In this document: piece by piece, positions 1 to 6,489 of the stretch
Layout: every line of letters begins with the position of its first letter
Numbering within the stretch: the first letter of the stretch is position 1
Origin: Chloroflexota bacterium
GTDB lineage: Bacteria > Chloroflexota > UBA6077
NCBI GenBank assembly: GCA_021806765.1
Contig: JAJZQR010000089.1
Location: 1 to 18,529, forward strand
Length of the DNA: 18,529 nt
Reading direction: 5' to 3'
Made by a program: the position numbers and the translations under genes
The notes under the pieces: generated by a model
Seen by the model: the letters and a program-made list of their open reading frames with translations, nothing else
Database searches by the model: none
What the model was told of the DNA's origin: nothing

Positions 1-257
1 TGCAGGGTGACCTGGGAGGTCAGGTAACCCACCCGGGGCACGGCCTCCACCAGCCCCTCCTGCTGCAGCACCCCCAGGGCCTCGCGGACGGGGGTCTTCC
101 CAACCCCGTATCGGAGCGACAGCTGGCTCTCGTTGAGCCGCTCGCCCATGTCGAAGACGCCCTTCACGATGTCGGCCTTCAGCAGCCGGTAAACCCGCTG
201 CTTGGCGCTCTCGGACCGGGTTGGGCGATCGGGGCTTTCTGGGATCGTCAACGCCAT
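1..257 (-). CDS. GntR/FCD-family transcriptional regulator, 5' part (cut by window start)
   Basis: This is the N-terminal part (about 85 codons) of a GntR-type winged-helix repressor; its 3' end lies outside the window. The ATG at 257 is preceded by GGGAGGAGCC at a normal distance. The DNA-binding helix-turn-helix is seen as RLNESQLSLRYGVGKTPVRE followed by ALGVLQQEGLVE and the wing PRVGYLTS, a standard FadR/FCD-subgroup pattern. The DNA and protein are very similar to the intact regulator at 13600-14295, so the missing half is probably an FCD ligand-binding domain. It is divergent from the AOR remnant at 520 and separated from it by a bidirectional promoter. A dyad just downstream of its own -10 suggests autoregulation. 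The family call is firm; the effector is unknown. Confidence 0.9.
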   Translation of the reverse strand, partial: MALTIPESPDRPTRSESAKQRVYRLLKADIVKGVFDMGERLNESQLSLRYGVGKTPVREALGVLQQEGLVEAVPRVGYLTSQVTL

Positions 258-294
258 CGGCTGGCTCCTCCCATGCAGGCTGGGTTGGGGCGGA

Positions 295-391
295 ATTGGC
301 ATGCCAGATTGGCATAATGCTACGTCAGCCTGAAACCGTTGTCAACATCTTCTCCCATTCTATTGACACCAATCCCCGGCGTTGCTATGTT
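295..391. promoter_or_regulatory. Bidirectional sigma-70-type promoter with GntR operator, copy A
   Basis: Rightward, TTGACA (363-368) and TATGTT (386-391) are 17 bp apart and point at the AOR remnant. Leftward, TTGACA (complement of 340-345) and TAGCAT (complement of 317-322) are also 17 bp apart and point at the GntR gene. A dyad TTGGCATGCCAG lies at 296-307, with a second ATTGGCAT half-site at 308-315. This resembles operators of FCD-type GntR repressors and sits where it would block the leftward promoter. The same elements recur with identical spacing at 14325-14420 and 17556-17651. Promoter function is inferred from sequence only. Confidence 0.75.
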
Positions 392-547
392 AGCCTCGCC
401 CTGTACCGGCGAGCTGGGCTCGTACTCGCACGAGCCGGCTCCCATAGAGCCAACGCGGCGGAGGGGCTGGTGCTCACAACCCGCGGAGAGGCGGGACTTT
501 ACGGCACACGGAGGATCCCATGCGGCTGCTGGCGCTAAAGCCGGAGG
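382..547 (+). repeat. 166-bp direct repeat, copy 1 (partner 17642-17807)
   Basis: Positions 382-547 align without gaps to 17642-17807 with three visible mismatches, at 446, 452 and 536. The repeat covers the -10 element, the whole leader and the first nine codons of the downstream gene. Similarity stops abruptly after CCGGAGG, where copy 1 jumps into an internal AOR sequence. Both copies have the same orientation and lie 17.26 kb apart, so they could support homologous recombination that removes or duplicates the island between them. Confidence 0.9.
392..519 (+). promoter_or_regulatory. Structured 5' leader upstream of AOR remnant, copy A
   Basis: This stretch runs from the predicted -10 to the ATG at 520 and can form four hairpins: CTCGCC/GGCGAG (395-413), GGCTCGT/ACGAGCC (417-436), GGCTC/GAGCC (437-451) and CCCGC/GCGGG (480-495). 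The ribosome binding site is in ACGGAGGATCCC just before the ATG. Most of it is nearly identical to the leader at 17652-17779. A cis-acting regulatory RNA is possible, but I cannot assign it to a known class. The first hairpin begins about at the expected transcription start, so it may instead be a DNA-level operator. Confidence 0.5.
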
Positions 548-705
548 TGGAGGGGCCTGAGTACGAGACCACGGCACTGATCGGCGGCAACTGCGCCCTC
601 ACCGACATAAGAGACGTGGCCTACGCCAACGCCCTCTGCGGCCAGTACGGGCTGGACACCATCTCCACCGGCGCCGTCATCGGCTTCGCCATGGAGTGCT
701 TCGAA
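520..705 (+). pseudogene. Internally deleted and truncated ferredoxin-AOR gene remnant
   Basis: The ATG at 520 follows a good GGAGG site. The first nine codons (MRLLALKPE) match the start of the ferredoxin-AOR gene at 17780. The reading frame then jumps to an internal stretch typical of aldehyde:ferredoxin oxidoreductases: GPEYETTALIGGNCALTDI, YANALCGQYGLDTISTGA and GFAMECFE. All four ferredoxin cysteine clusters, the N-terminal pterin-binding domain and everything after ECFE are missing. The frame stays open to 993, but beyond about 705 it is only the antisense of the neighbouring minus-strand gene. The junction contains a short GGAGG shared by both sides, suggesting a microhomology deletion. 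It is a relic whose strong promoter and leader remain, and it may be transcribed into its convergent neighbour. Confidence 0.85.
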
Positions 706-1542
706 CTAGAGCATCGATACCAGGCGAGGCGAGCGGTAGATACATGCCAGATGGCCCTGGCAGCCGGCGCCCGCCTTGTCGCATTCGGGAAGCGATTCTG
801 CGATGCCGCTGGTGCCGGCGCCCTTCAATTCCAGGGCCAGCCGGAAGATACGCTCCACATCGACATCCTTGCCGGAAACCACCAGCGTCACTCCCCCCTC
901 GGCCCCATCTATGCCGCCTTTGCCGATTACCTGGCAGTCCACCGGAGCCAGCAGCTTTACCGCCTCGAGCTCGCTCACCACCCGGCCGCATAGCGGCATC
1001 AGCCCTACCGCCATGCCCATGGATAGGGCAACGCCCTTCCGCCCGGCCGCCCGTACCGCCTGATCCACCGTGCCCGGTATCAGCTTCTCCAGGCCAGCAG
1101 CGACGATGATGGGTACTCCCTCGACCATCATCCCGGTGATCACCCTGCCTGGCCTGCTCCCCAGGGAACCTCCACCCATTATGGCAGCCCCACCATGGGC
1201 ATCTATGAGGTTGGCACCGATAATCGCGGCGTCACTCTCCCCGAGGTTCGCCACCACCTCGGGCAACTCCCCGTCGACGTTACTCCATGCGGATCCCTGG
1301 ATCAGCATCGAGTGGGGAGCATCGCAGGTGTCCCTGGACACCTTGAGTCCGCGAGAGCTGATCCGCCCTGAGATGCGCAGGGGCACTCCGACCAGTTCCT
1401 CGGCGATGGCAGAAACGGTGGTCCCTCCTTTCAGGAGGATTTTGCCGCCCTCTTGTGCCCGTATTACCTCCGGCAGTCGGACCACGGCCTTTGCTATTAG
1501 TCGCTTGCCCTCGGCTACCGTTAGACTGATCATCGCCTTCAT
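706..1542 (-). CDS. Uncharacterised Gly-rich protein, 278 aa
   Basis: I do not recognise this family. The ATG at 1542 is chosen because GGAGGGAGG lies seven bases upstream; the frame extends eight codons further without a better site. The protein starts MKAMISLTVAEGKRLIAKAV and has glycine-rich loops such as ILLKGGTT, AAIMGGGSLGSRPG and VIGKGGIDGAEGG. It has no signal peptide or clear membrane segment and looks like a soluble alpha/beta enzyme. Its C-terminal part has several cysteines (SLPECDKAGAGCQGHLAC). It is the last gene of the minus-strand cluster, and its stop abuts the end of the AOR remnant, so its natural C-terminus could have been altered at that junction. Codon usage and the ribosome site support a real gene; the function is unknown. 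Confidence 0.7.
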   Translation of the reverse strand: MKAMISLTVAEGKRLIAKAVVRLPEVIRAQEGGKILLKGGTTVSAIAEELVGVPLRISGRISSRGLKVSRDTCDAPHSMLIQGSAWSNVDGELPEVVANLGESDAAIIGANLIDAHGGAAIMGGGSLGSRPGRVITGMMVEGVPIIVAAGLEKLIPGTVDQAVRAAGRKGVALSMGMAVGLMPLCGRVVSELEAVKLLAPVDCQVIGKGGIDGAEGGVTLVVSGKDVDVERIFRLALELKGAGTSGIAESLPECDKAGAGCQGHLACIYRSPRLVSML

Positions 1543-1601
1543 AGAGATGCCTCCCTCCAGAATCAACCAGGCTCCATAGCTCCCTGCCCTGCCCGCCCAT
1601 G

Positions 1602-2176
1602 CTAGCGCCCCAGATGTTCCCCCACGGTGAAGCCCTCGGGGAAGCGACCCTCGGCATCAAGCACGTACTGGGTGATGGCGTGGATCCAGGCTTGGCCGGT
1701 GATCGTCGGGGTCACCGCCGGATAGGAGCCAACGTAGAACATCCCTCGTAGGCAACGTCCACGGTCACCGTCCCCAGGCCGGGCACCTCCACGTTGGCGT
1801 CCAGGCAGACGGCAAAGGCGGGCACGTTCCGGAAGGTGACGCTCCGCACCTCGCCGTGGGCGCACTCACCCCGAATGTGCACCAGACCGGCCGGCGCCTC
1901 CAACACGAACTCCGTGACCGGCTCCTTCATCGGGATCATCCCCGTCCCCAGCAGTACCGTGGCCGTGCAGAGGGTGTTGCTGCCCGATATGGGCGGGTAC
2001 TCCACCTGCTCCACGATGACGAAGCCGGAGTTCGCCTCGGGATAGGTCGGGGGAAGGACCAGGTTGCAGCAGAGGGCGGGATAGCCTCTGGGCTCCCGTA
2101 GCATCCGCCTACGTAGGCTATCGTCGCGGGTCCGCAGGTGGATCATCTTCTCGGACCTGGTTCTCGATGGTGGCGC
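1602..2176 (-). pseudogene. Proline racemase / hydroxyproline epimerase family pseudogene
   Basis: Family sequence is seen in two frames. From about 2146 to 1745 it reads MLREPRGYPALCCNLVLPPT, FVIVEQVEYPPISGSNTLC and PGLGTVTVDVAYEG. A one-base loss in the expected GCC-TAC-GG-GGG-ATG-TTC context then shifts the frame, and GMFYV continues at about 1740-1726. Directly after GMFYV comes the C-terminal motif PAVTPTITGQAWIHAITQYV and the tail ending at 1602, so roughly the middle third to half of the enzyme is deleted. The N-terminus is also missing: only the end of the first helix (SEKMIHL) is visible. The family normally has about 310-350 residues and interconverts or dehydrates proline or hydroxyproline. 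This copy cannot be functional. Its operon position suggests the pathway once handled an imino or amino acid. Confidence 0.85.
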
Positions 2177-2220
2177 CTTGTCCCCTACTGTGGCGTCTCT
2201 TCTTGTATTTGCCGCTGTAG

Positions 2221-2940
2221 CTAACGGGAACCCAGAGGCTCGTAGTCGCAGATCTTGCTGAGCGAGAGCCCCATGCGGGCTCGCAGATCGCCCAGCATCT
2301 CCGCCAGCTTGAAGCCGGCGGCAACCGGGTGGACCACCGGCGCCCCGATCCGCTCGGACAGACGCGGCGCCGCGTCCTCGATGGCGGTGCAGCCCAGAAC
2401 GACGACCTCGGCCCTGTCCTCGCGGACGGCAGCCTCGCCCTCGCGGACCATGGCCTCGAACGCCCCAACCCGGTCGGTCTTCAGACGCTCCACGGTGAAA
2501 TCGATGGCTCGCCAGGAGGCGATCCTTCGATCAAACCCATAGATCAGGGCGTTGTCGGACATCTTGGGGATGTGCTTCCTCCGGCCGACGATGATCGAGA
2601 AGCGGTGCCCGAGCAACGAGGCCACGTGCATGGAGGCCTCGCCGGCTCCGACCACCGGGATGTCGAGGATCTCCCGCAGCTCGCGCACGCCCGGATCGTA
2701 GAAGCAGGAAACCACAACGGCGTCGAAGTCCCCGGCTCGCACCCTGGCGGGCACCCGCTCCAGCATCAGGGAGATGGATTGGTGATCCTGCAGGTAGTAC
2801 TCCAGGTCCGGCGGGCCGCCGGGCATGGTTAGAACTTCGACCTCCGTCCCAGGAGACGCTAGGCCGGCCAGGGAAGCCTGCGTCTGATCGATGCGTTCCC
2901 TGGGCGCGTCGGTTCCCATCACGTGGAGGATCTTGGCCAT
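2221..2940 (-). CDS. Asp/Glu/hydantoin racemase family protein
   Basis: This 239-residue protein belongs to the Asp/Glu racemase superfamily (hydantoin racemases, arylmalonate decarboxylase, maleate isomerase). The two catalytic cysteines stand in the expected places: C79 in VVVSCFYDPG and C184 in VVLGCTAIEDAAPRLSERIG. The stretch IPVVGAGEASMHVASLLG is typical of the hydantoin racemase branch. I chose the ATG at 2940; an in-frame GTG at 2949 is possible, but the GGGGGGGGAGG ribosome site would then be only about three bases away. The gene follows the NicX-like gene ending at 2965 by about 25 bases, so the two are cotranscribed. Likely roles are racemisation of an amino-acid-like intermediate or cis-trans isomerisation of a maleate-like product; sequence alone does not decide. 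The cytosolic location is inferred from the absence of a signal. Confidence 0.85.
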   Translation of the reverse strand: MAKILHVMGTDAPRERIDQTQASLAGLASPGTEVEVLTMPGGPPDLEYYLQDHQSISLMLERVPARVRAGDFDAVVVSCFYDPGVRELREILDIPVVGAGEASMHVASLLGHRFSIIVGRRKHIPKMSDNALIYGFDRRIASWRAIDFTVERLKTDRVGAFEAMVREGEAAVREDRAEVVVLGCTAIEDAAPRLSERIGAPVVHPVAAGFKLAEMLGDLRARMGLSLSKICDYEPLGSR

Positions 2941-2964
2941 GGGACTCACACACCTCCCCCCCCA

Positions 2965-4029
2965 TCAGTATCCAGGTACGCCCAACTCCTGACATGCCCT
3001 GATTAGGTCGGGATGGACGTACACGCCCTCTTTCTCAATGGCGACGCCATCAAGGTAGATCGAGGGGTTGAGAACGATGCCGTCGGTGTGCGATGCCGCC
3101 GACCAGTACTTGCCCCCGAGGTGCTTTCCCTGGCTGCCGATCCCCATCTCGATGCAGCCGAAAGACCGCTCGTCCTCCACGATCCGTCCGGTCGGCCTCG
3201 GGACACCGGGGTTGAAGCCCAGGGAGTAGTGGGCCAGCCAGTACATCTTCTCATCATTGAAGCTCTTCATCCACCGCTGGAAGACCTGAGCCTCGTAGCC
3301 GCCCTCAATCCTGGTGACCGCCCCCTTCTCCAGGGTTAGGGCCACCGGGTTGCGCAGCGCACCCAACTCCATGGGCGGAAAGAGGGCACCGTCGAACACT
3401 AGTCGCCCGTTGATGGTCTCCTCCACCGGGGACCAGGAGACCTGGCCGCCCAGCATGACAGGCTCGCCCTTGTTCTCGGCGAGCCTGCCCGACTGGCGGA
3501 CCAACCGACCCCTGGTGTTCGCCACCAGGTCGGTCCCGGCGGGGCTGGTGATTCGGACCTCATCGGCAGCAGCCACCAGTCGGACCAGGGTGTTCCCCAG
3601 GTTGATCAGCTTGGGGATGTCGACCCTGGCGATGGTCTTCACCATCATCTCGACGTCCATGCCGGTCAGGCATATGTACCGGGCCCCTGCCTCCATGGCC
3701 GCCTTGAAGGCCGGCGTGTGCAGGGTATAGGCGTAGGCGAACTCGATCCACACGTCGGCCCGCTGGACCGCTCCGGCCACGGGGGCAGGCGGCTCCATGA
3801 CCGCATTGGGGCGCGTCTCGTACCAGAGGACCGTAGGAACAGCTCCTGCGGCGTACGCCGCCTTGGCCGTCGCCTGCACCACGCGCCAGTCGGTGGAGGT
3901 GTCGGCGGTGACCACCAGGTTCTCACCCGGCTTGGTCAGCATCATATGCTCAACAAGCTTGCGCGCCCCTAGGGCTACTTCGAAGGACAAGTATTCCTGG
4001 CGAGGCTCTATGCCGACGGCCAGTTCCAT
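2965..4029 (-). CDS. NicX/M29-like metalloprotein (paralogue 1)
   Basis: The 354-residue protein belongs to the superfamily holding M29 aminopeptidases and the 2,5-dihydroxypyridine dioxygenase NicX. Candidate iron ligands are H267 in YWLAHYSLGFNPGV and H314/D316 in AASHTDGIVL, matching the His...His-x-Asp arrangement known for NicX (H265, H318, D320). The N-terminal domain carries PGENLVVTADTSTDWRVV, shared with the relatives. The ATG at 4029 is chosen because GGAGG lies eight bases upstream and the paralogue at 4119-5198 starts at the same place (MEL-VGIEPR-EYLSFE); an upstream in-frame start adds eight residues. The two tandem paralogues are clearly recent duplicates. The enzyme may be a ring-cleaving dioxygenase or an amide/peptide hydrolase; the family is firm, the reaction is not. 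Confidence 0.85.
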   Translation of the reverse strand: MELAVGIEPRQEYLSFEVALGARKLVEHMMLTKPGENLVVTADTSTDWRVVQATAKAAYAAGAVPTVLWYETRPNAVMEPPAPVAGAVQRADVWIEFAYAYTLHTPAFKAAMEAGARYICLTGMDVEMMVKTIARVDIPKLINLGNTLVRLVAAADEVRITSPAGTDLVANTRGRLVRQSGRLAENKGEPVMLGGQVSWSPVEETINGRLVFDGALFPPMELGALRNPVALTLEKGAVTRIEGGYEAQVFQRWMKSFNDEKMYWLAHYSLGFNPGVPRPTGRIVEDERSFGCIEMGIGSQGKHLGGKYWSAASHTDGIVLNPSIYLDGVAIEKEGVYVHPDLIRACQELGVPGY

Positions 4030-4078
4030 AGGTAGTACCTCCAGATCACTCAAATCTTGCCGCTGCGAGAGGCCTTCC

Positions 4079-4108
4079 TCACCGCACCGGCTCGTAATCG
4101 TGGACTTG
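4079..4108 (-). pseudogene. Possible tail relic of a second racemase gene
   Basis: Between the two tandem NicX-like genes, one minus-strand frame reads VHDYEPVR followed by a stop at 4079-4081. The racemase at 2221-2940 ends SKICDYEPLGSR. A relic of this kind is what would remain if a [NicX-like gene, racemase] pair had been duplicated and one racemase then deleted. The match is only about eight residues, so chance is not excluded. Confidence 0.25.
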
Positions 4109-4118
4109 ATGGCCCTTG

Positions 4119-5198
4119 TCAGTAACCTGGCACGCCCAGCTCCCGGCAGGCCCGGACGATATCGGGGTGAACGTACCTCCCATCCTGCTCGATGACCACG
4201 TCGTCGAAGCAGATGGTCGGACTCACTATGCTGCCGTCCGTGTGGGAGGGCGCCGTCCAGGGCATCCAGGTCTTGCCTCGCTCACCCGGAGCACCCGAGC
4301 GGCTCCCGAACCCCATCTCGATGCAGCCGAACACCCGCTCGTCCTCGACGATGCGGCCGGTTGTCTTGGTCACACCCGGGTTGAAGCCCGGGGAGATGTG
4401 GGCCAGCCAGTAGGACCTCTCGTGGTTGAAGCTCTTCAGCCATCGCTCGAAGACCCTGGCTTCCGTGCCACCCTCGATCCTGGTGATCTTGCCCTTCTCG
4501 ACCGTCACTGCTACCGGGTTGCGGAGGAGTCCCAGCTCCACGGGCGGCCAGAGAGCGCCATCGAATACCAGCCGGCCGTTGATGGTCTCCTCCTCCGGGC
4601 AGAAGCTCACCTGGCCTCCCAGCATGATCGCCTCACCTTTGTTGGTTGCCAGCCTGCCCGACTGACGGGCCAACCGTCCCCGGTTGTAAGCCGTCAGGTC
4701 GGTGCCGTTGGCGCTGGTCACCCGGAACTTGTCGCCGGTCTGTATCACCTCGCAAAGCACCTTCCCCAGCTCCAGCAGCTTGGGGTAGTTGACCCTGGCG
4801 ATGGTGTTGACCATCATCAGGGTGTCCATGCCGTTCAAGCAGATGTACCGGCAGCCGTTAGCCAGAGCTGTCTTGAAGGCATCAGTATGCAGGAGAGGAG
4901 CAAAGGCCAGCTCGATCCACACGTCCGCCCGAGCCACCGCTCCAGCCACAGGGGCAGGCGGCTCGACGACCGTGGTCAGCCGCGTATCATAGAGCGCGAC
5001 GGTGGGAACGGCATTCGCTGCGTAGGCCGCCTTGGCAAGGGCCTCCACCGCCCGCCAGTCGGTGGAGGTGTCAGCCGTGATCACCAAGTTCTCGCCCGGC
5101 TCCGTCAGCATGATCTGCTCGACCAGCTTGCGGGCGGCGAGGGCCAGTTCGAAGGAGAGGTACTCGTCTCGAGGCTCGATGCCAACGCTCAGTTCCAT
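4119..5198 (-). CDS. NicX/M29-like metalloprotein (paralogue 2)
   Basis: This 359-residue protein is closely related to paralogue 1 along its whole length. Candidate metal ligands are H267 (YWLAHISPGFNPGV), H319 and D321 (TAPSHTDGSIV), whose numbering and spacing are very close to those reported for NicX. It has an insertion of about five residues before SHTD (GAPGERGKTWMPWTAP) relative to paralogue 1. The ATG at 5198 follows GGAGG by nine bases. The shared conserved core, for example EETINGRLVFDGAL and RNPVA, suggests the same fold and chemistry, while differences near the ligands may tune the substrate. It lies 89 bases upstream of paralogue 1 in the same direction. It could be a ring-cleaving Fe(II) dioxygenase or a hydrolase. 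Confidence 0.85.
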   Translation of the reverse strand: MELSVGIEPRDEYLSFELALAARKLVEQIMLTEPGENLVITADTSTDWRAVEALAKAAYAANAVPTVALYDTRLTTVVEPPAPVAGAVARADVWIELAFAPLLHTDAFKTALANGCRYICLNGMDTLMMVNTIARVNYPKLLELGKVLCEVIQTGDKFRVTSANGTDLTAYNRGRLARQSGRLATNKGEAIMLGGQVSFCPEEETINGRLVFDGALWPPVELGLLRNPVAVTVEKGKITRIEGGTEARVFERWLKSFNHERSYWLAHISPGFNPGVTKTTGRIVEDERVFGCIEMGFGSRSGAPGERGKTWMPWTAPSHTDGSIVSPTICFDDVVIEQDGRYVHPDIVRACRELGVPGY

Positions 5199-5224
5199 CG
5201 CGTAGTGCCTCCACAGATTTATTA

Positions 5225-5328
5225 GTGCATCCGGGAAGTCCGTTGGACTTCCCGAAGGGGCATAAGAGGTCTTGGGGACATCCCAAAACCCGCCAGAACT
5301 ATGGGGACATCCCAGACCCCGGATGCAC
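5225..5328. repeat. Nested inverted/direct repeat element between two paralogues
   Basis: The outer arms GTGCATCCGGG (5225-5235) and CCCGGATGCAC (5318-5328) are perfect 11-bp inverted repeats. Inside are a perfect 10-bp hairpin with a GTT loop (CGGGAAGTCC / GGACTTCCCG, 5232-5254) and two direct copies of TGGGGACATCCCA, each of which is itself a small dyad. The element fills most of the 141-bp gap between the M29-like genes. It resembles a REP/MITE-type palindromic element, with no transposase nearby. There is no T-run, so a simple terminator is unlikely. Confidence 0.6.
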
Positions 5329-5339
5329 CCTGGACCGGC

Positions 5340-6389
5340 TCAGATGAGCAGCTTGCCGCGCTGCATGATCATCTTTCCGTCGAGGATCAGGTCTGTCTCG
5401 GGGATCACGTGGTCCTGGTGGAAATCGGCGACGTTCGTGCCTCCCATGTGGCTCCCGTCGCCGATGGCGACGTGCACGGTACCCCGGATCTTCTCCGCTT
5501 CGATGGTGATGTCCGTACGGCGAGCATTGGGATTCGTCCCTATACCCAGTTCGGCCAGCATGCGGCGTGGTCTGGCAGCGGCTCCCCGGGCAGCAAGGTC
5601 CAGGAACGTCGCCAGCTTCCTTCCCACCTCGCCGCCGCCCTCCACGCTGACCACCTCGCCACCCTCGAAGCACAGCAGCATATCGCTGTCGGTCAGGCCG
5701 GGGAACCAGCCCTGCCGAACCACGATCCGACCGCTTCCGATGCCCTCCAGCGGCGCGGTATAGGCCTCTCCCGCGGGGAGGTTTCCCCAACTCCCCGGGC
5801 GGATGTAGAGGCCGTCGTCGCTACGCCCCTGGCGCCCCTTAACGCTGAAGGTGATATCCGTCCCGTGAGGGGACCGTATGGTCACTTCCTCGGCAGCCGT
5901 GATGAACTCCGCGATCGAGTGGGTCTCGGTGGCGATGGCCTGGTAGTCGGCAGCCATGGGGCCGCCGGGGTAGAACATCTCAGGGATGAACCGGGGCATG
6001 CTGGCCACTCGAACGCCTGCCCGGGAAGCCTCTTCCCGGGCCTCTGTGTGGCTCAGGGAGAAGGAGGTGATCGCGATCATGATATCTGTCTCCTTGAACC
6101 TGGCCGCAGCCTCCGCCGGGGGTTCTTTTCCCGGCTGGCAGGTAGCCTCGTAGGCGTAGAACTCGACCACATTGGCCGGGAACCTCTCCCGGCCAATGTC
6201 GGCTACAAGGCGGGCCAGGCAAGAGCGTCGCAGGATCACCTCAAGCTCGGCGGCGGAGAAGGTCGGCCATCGGCCGGGGGCGAGGACGTCGGTGACCACC
6301 AAGATTCTCTCCCCGTCCCGCAGTCCCATGTTCACCTGGAACATGTCTGCAACACCTGAGACGATCTTCTCCTTGTCGATCCAGCTCAT
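5340..6389 (-). CDS. M29 aminopeptidase-like metalloprotein (paralogue 3)
   Basis: This 349-residue protein is closer to the aminopeptidase T (M29) side of the superfamily than its neighbours. Metal-ligand candidates in M29 order are E208 (PAGEAYTAP), E280 (AELGIGTNP), H306 (GTVHVAIG), H324 and D326 (DFHQDHV). The N-terminal domain is present, with GERILVVTD near residue 26. The ATG at 6389 follows GGAGGTAACGA. Lacking the SHTD motif of the NicX-like paralogues, it probably has a different activity, most simply removal of an N-terminal residue or hydrolysis of an amide in a peptide-like substrate brought in by the adjacent ABC importer. It lies 100 bases after the ATPase gene, in the same direction. 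Confidence 0.85.
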   Translation of the reverse strand: MSWIDKEKIVSGVADMFQVNMGLRDGERILVVTDVLAPGRWPTFSAAELEVILRRSCLARLVADIGRERFPANVVEFYAYEATCQPGKEPPAEAAARFKETDIMIAITSFSLSHTEAREEASRAGVRVASMPRFIPEMFYPGGPMAADYQAIATETHSIAEFITAAEEVTIRSPHGTDITFSVKGRQGRSDDGLYIRPGSWGNLPAGEAYTAPLEGIGSGRIVVRQGWFPGLTDSDMLLCFEGGEVVSVEGGGEVGRKLATFLDLAARGAAARPRRMLAELGIGTNPNARRTDITIEAEKIRGTVHVAIGDGSHMGGTNVADFHQDHVIPETDLILDGKMIMQRGKLLI

Positions 6390-6489
6390 TCGTTACCTCC
6401 GGTGACAGGTAATGATTGATGAATGATGAGTCCGCTTTCCCATCACCCATCAGCCGTCACGGTAATCCGTAACTCATTGCCATTGCTCA
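6390..6489. other. Intergenic stretch with decayed short repeats
   Basis: The 100-bp gap holds the ribosome site of the gene at 6389 and a series of imperfect short repeats based on ATGATTGATGAATGATGAG on one side and CATCACCCATCAGC and CTCATTGCCATTGCTCATC on the other. It looks like degenerate simple-sequence repeat. No promoter or terminator is evident. Confidence 0.4.

Noticed and set aside
392..519. Naming the leader a molybdenum-cofactor riboswitch
   Set aside because: The enzyme context fits and hairpins are present, but I could not match the known consensus by eye; left as an untested candidate.
4116..5225. 369-codon plus-strand frame
   Set aside because: It is an exact antisense shadow of the NicX-like paralogue 2, with no ribosome site or domain.
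5232..5254. Rho-independent terminator of the M29-like gene
   Set aside because: The hairpin is strong but has no T-run on either side in the right orientation, and it is nested in a larger repeat element.
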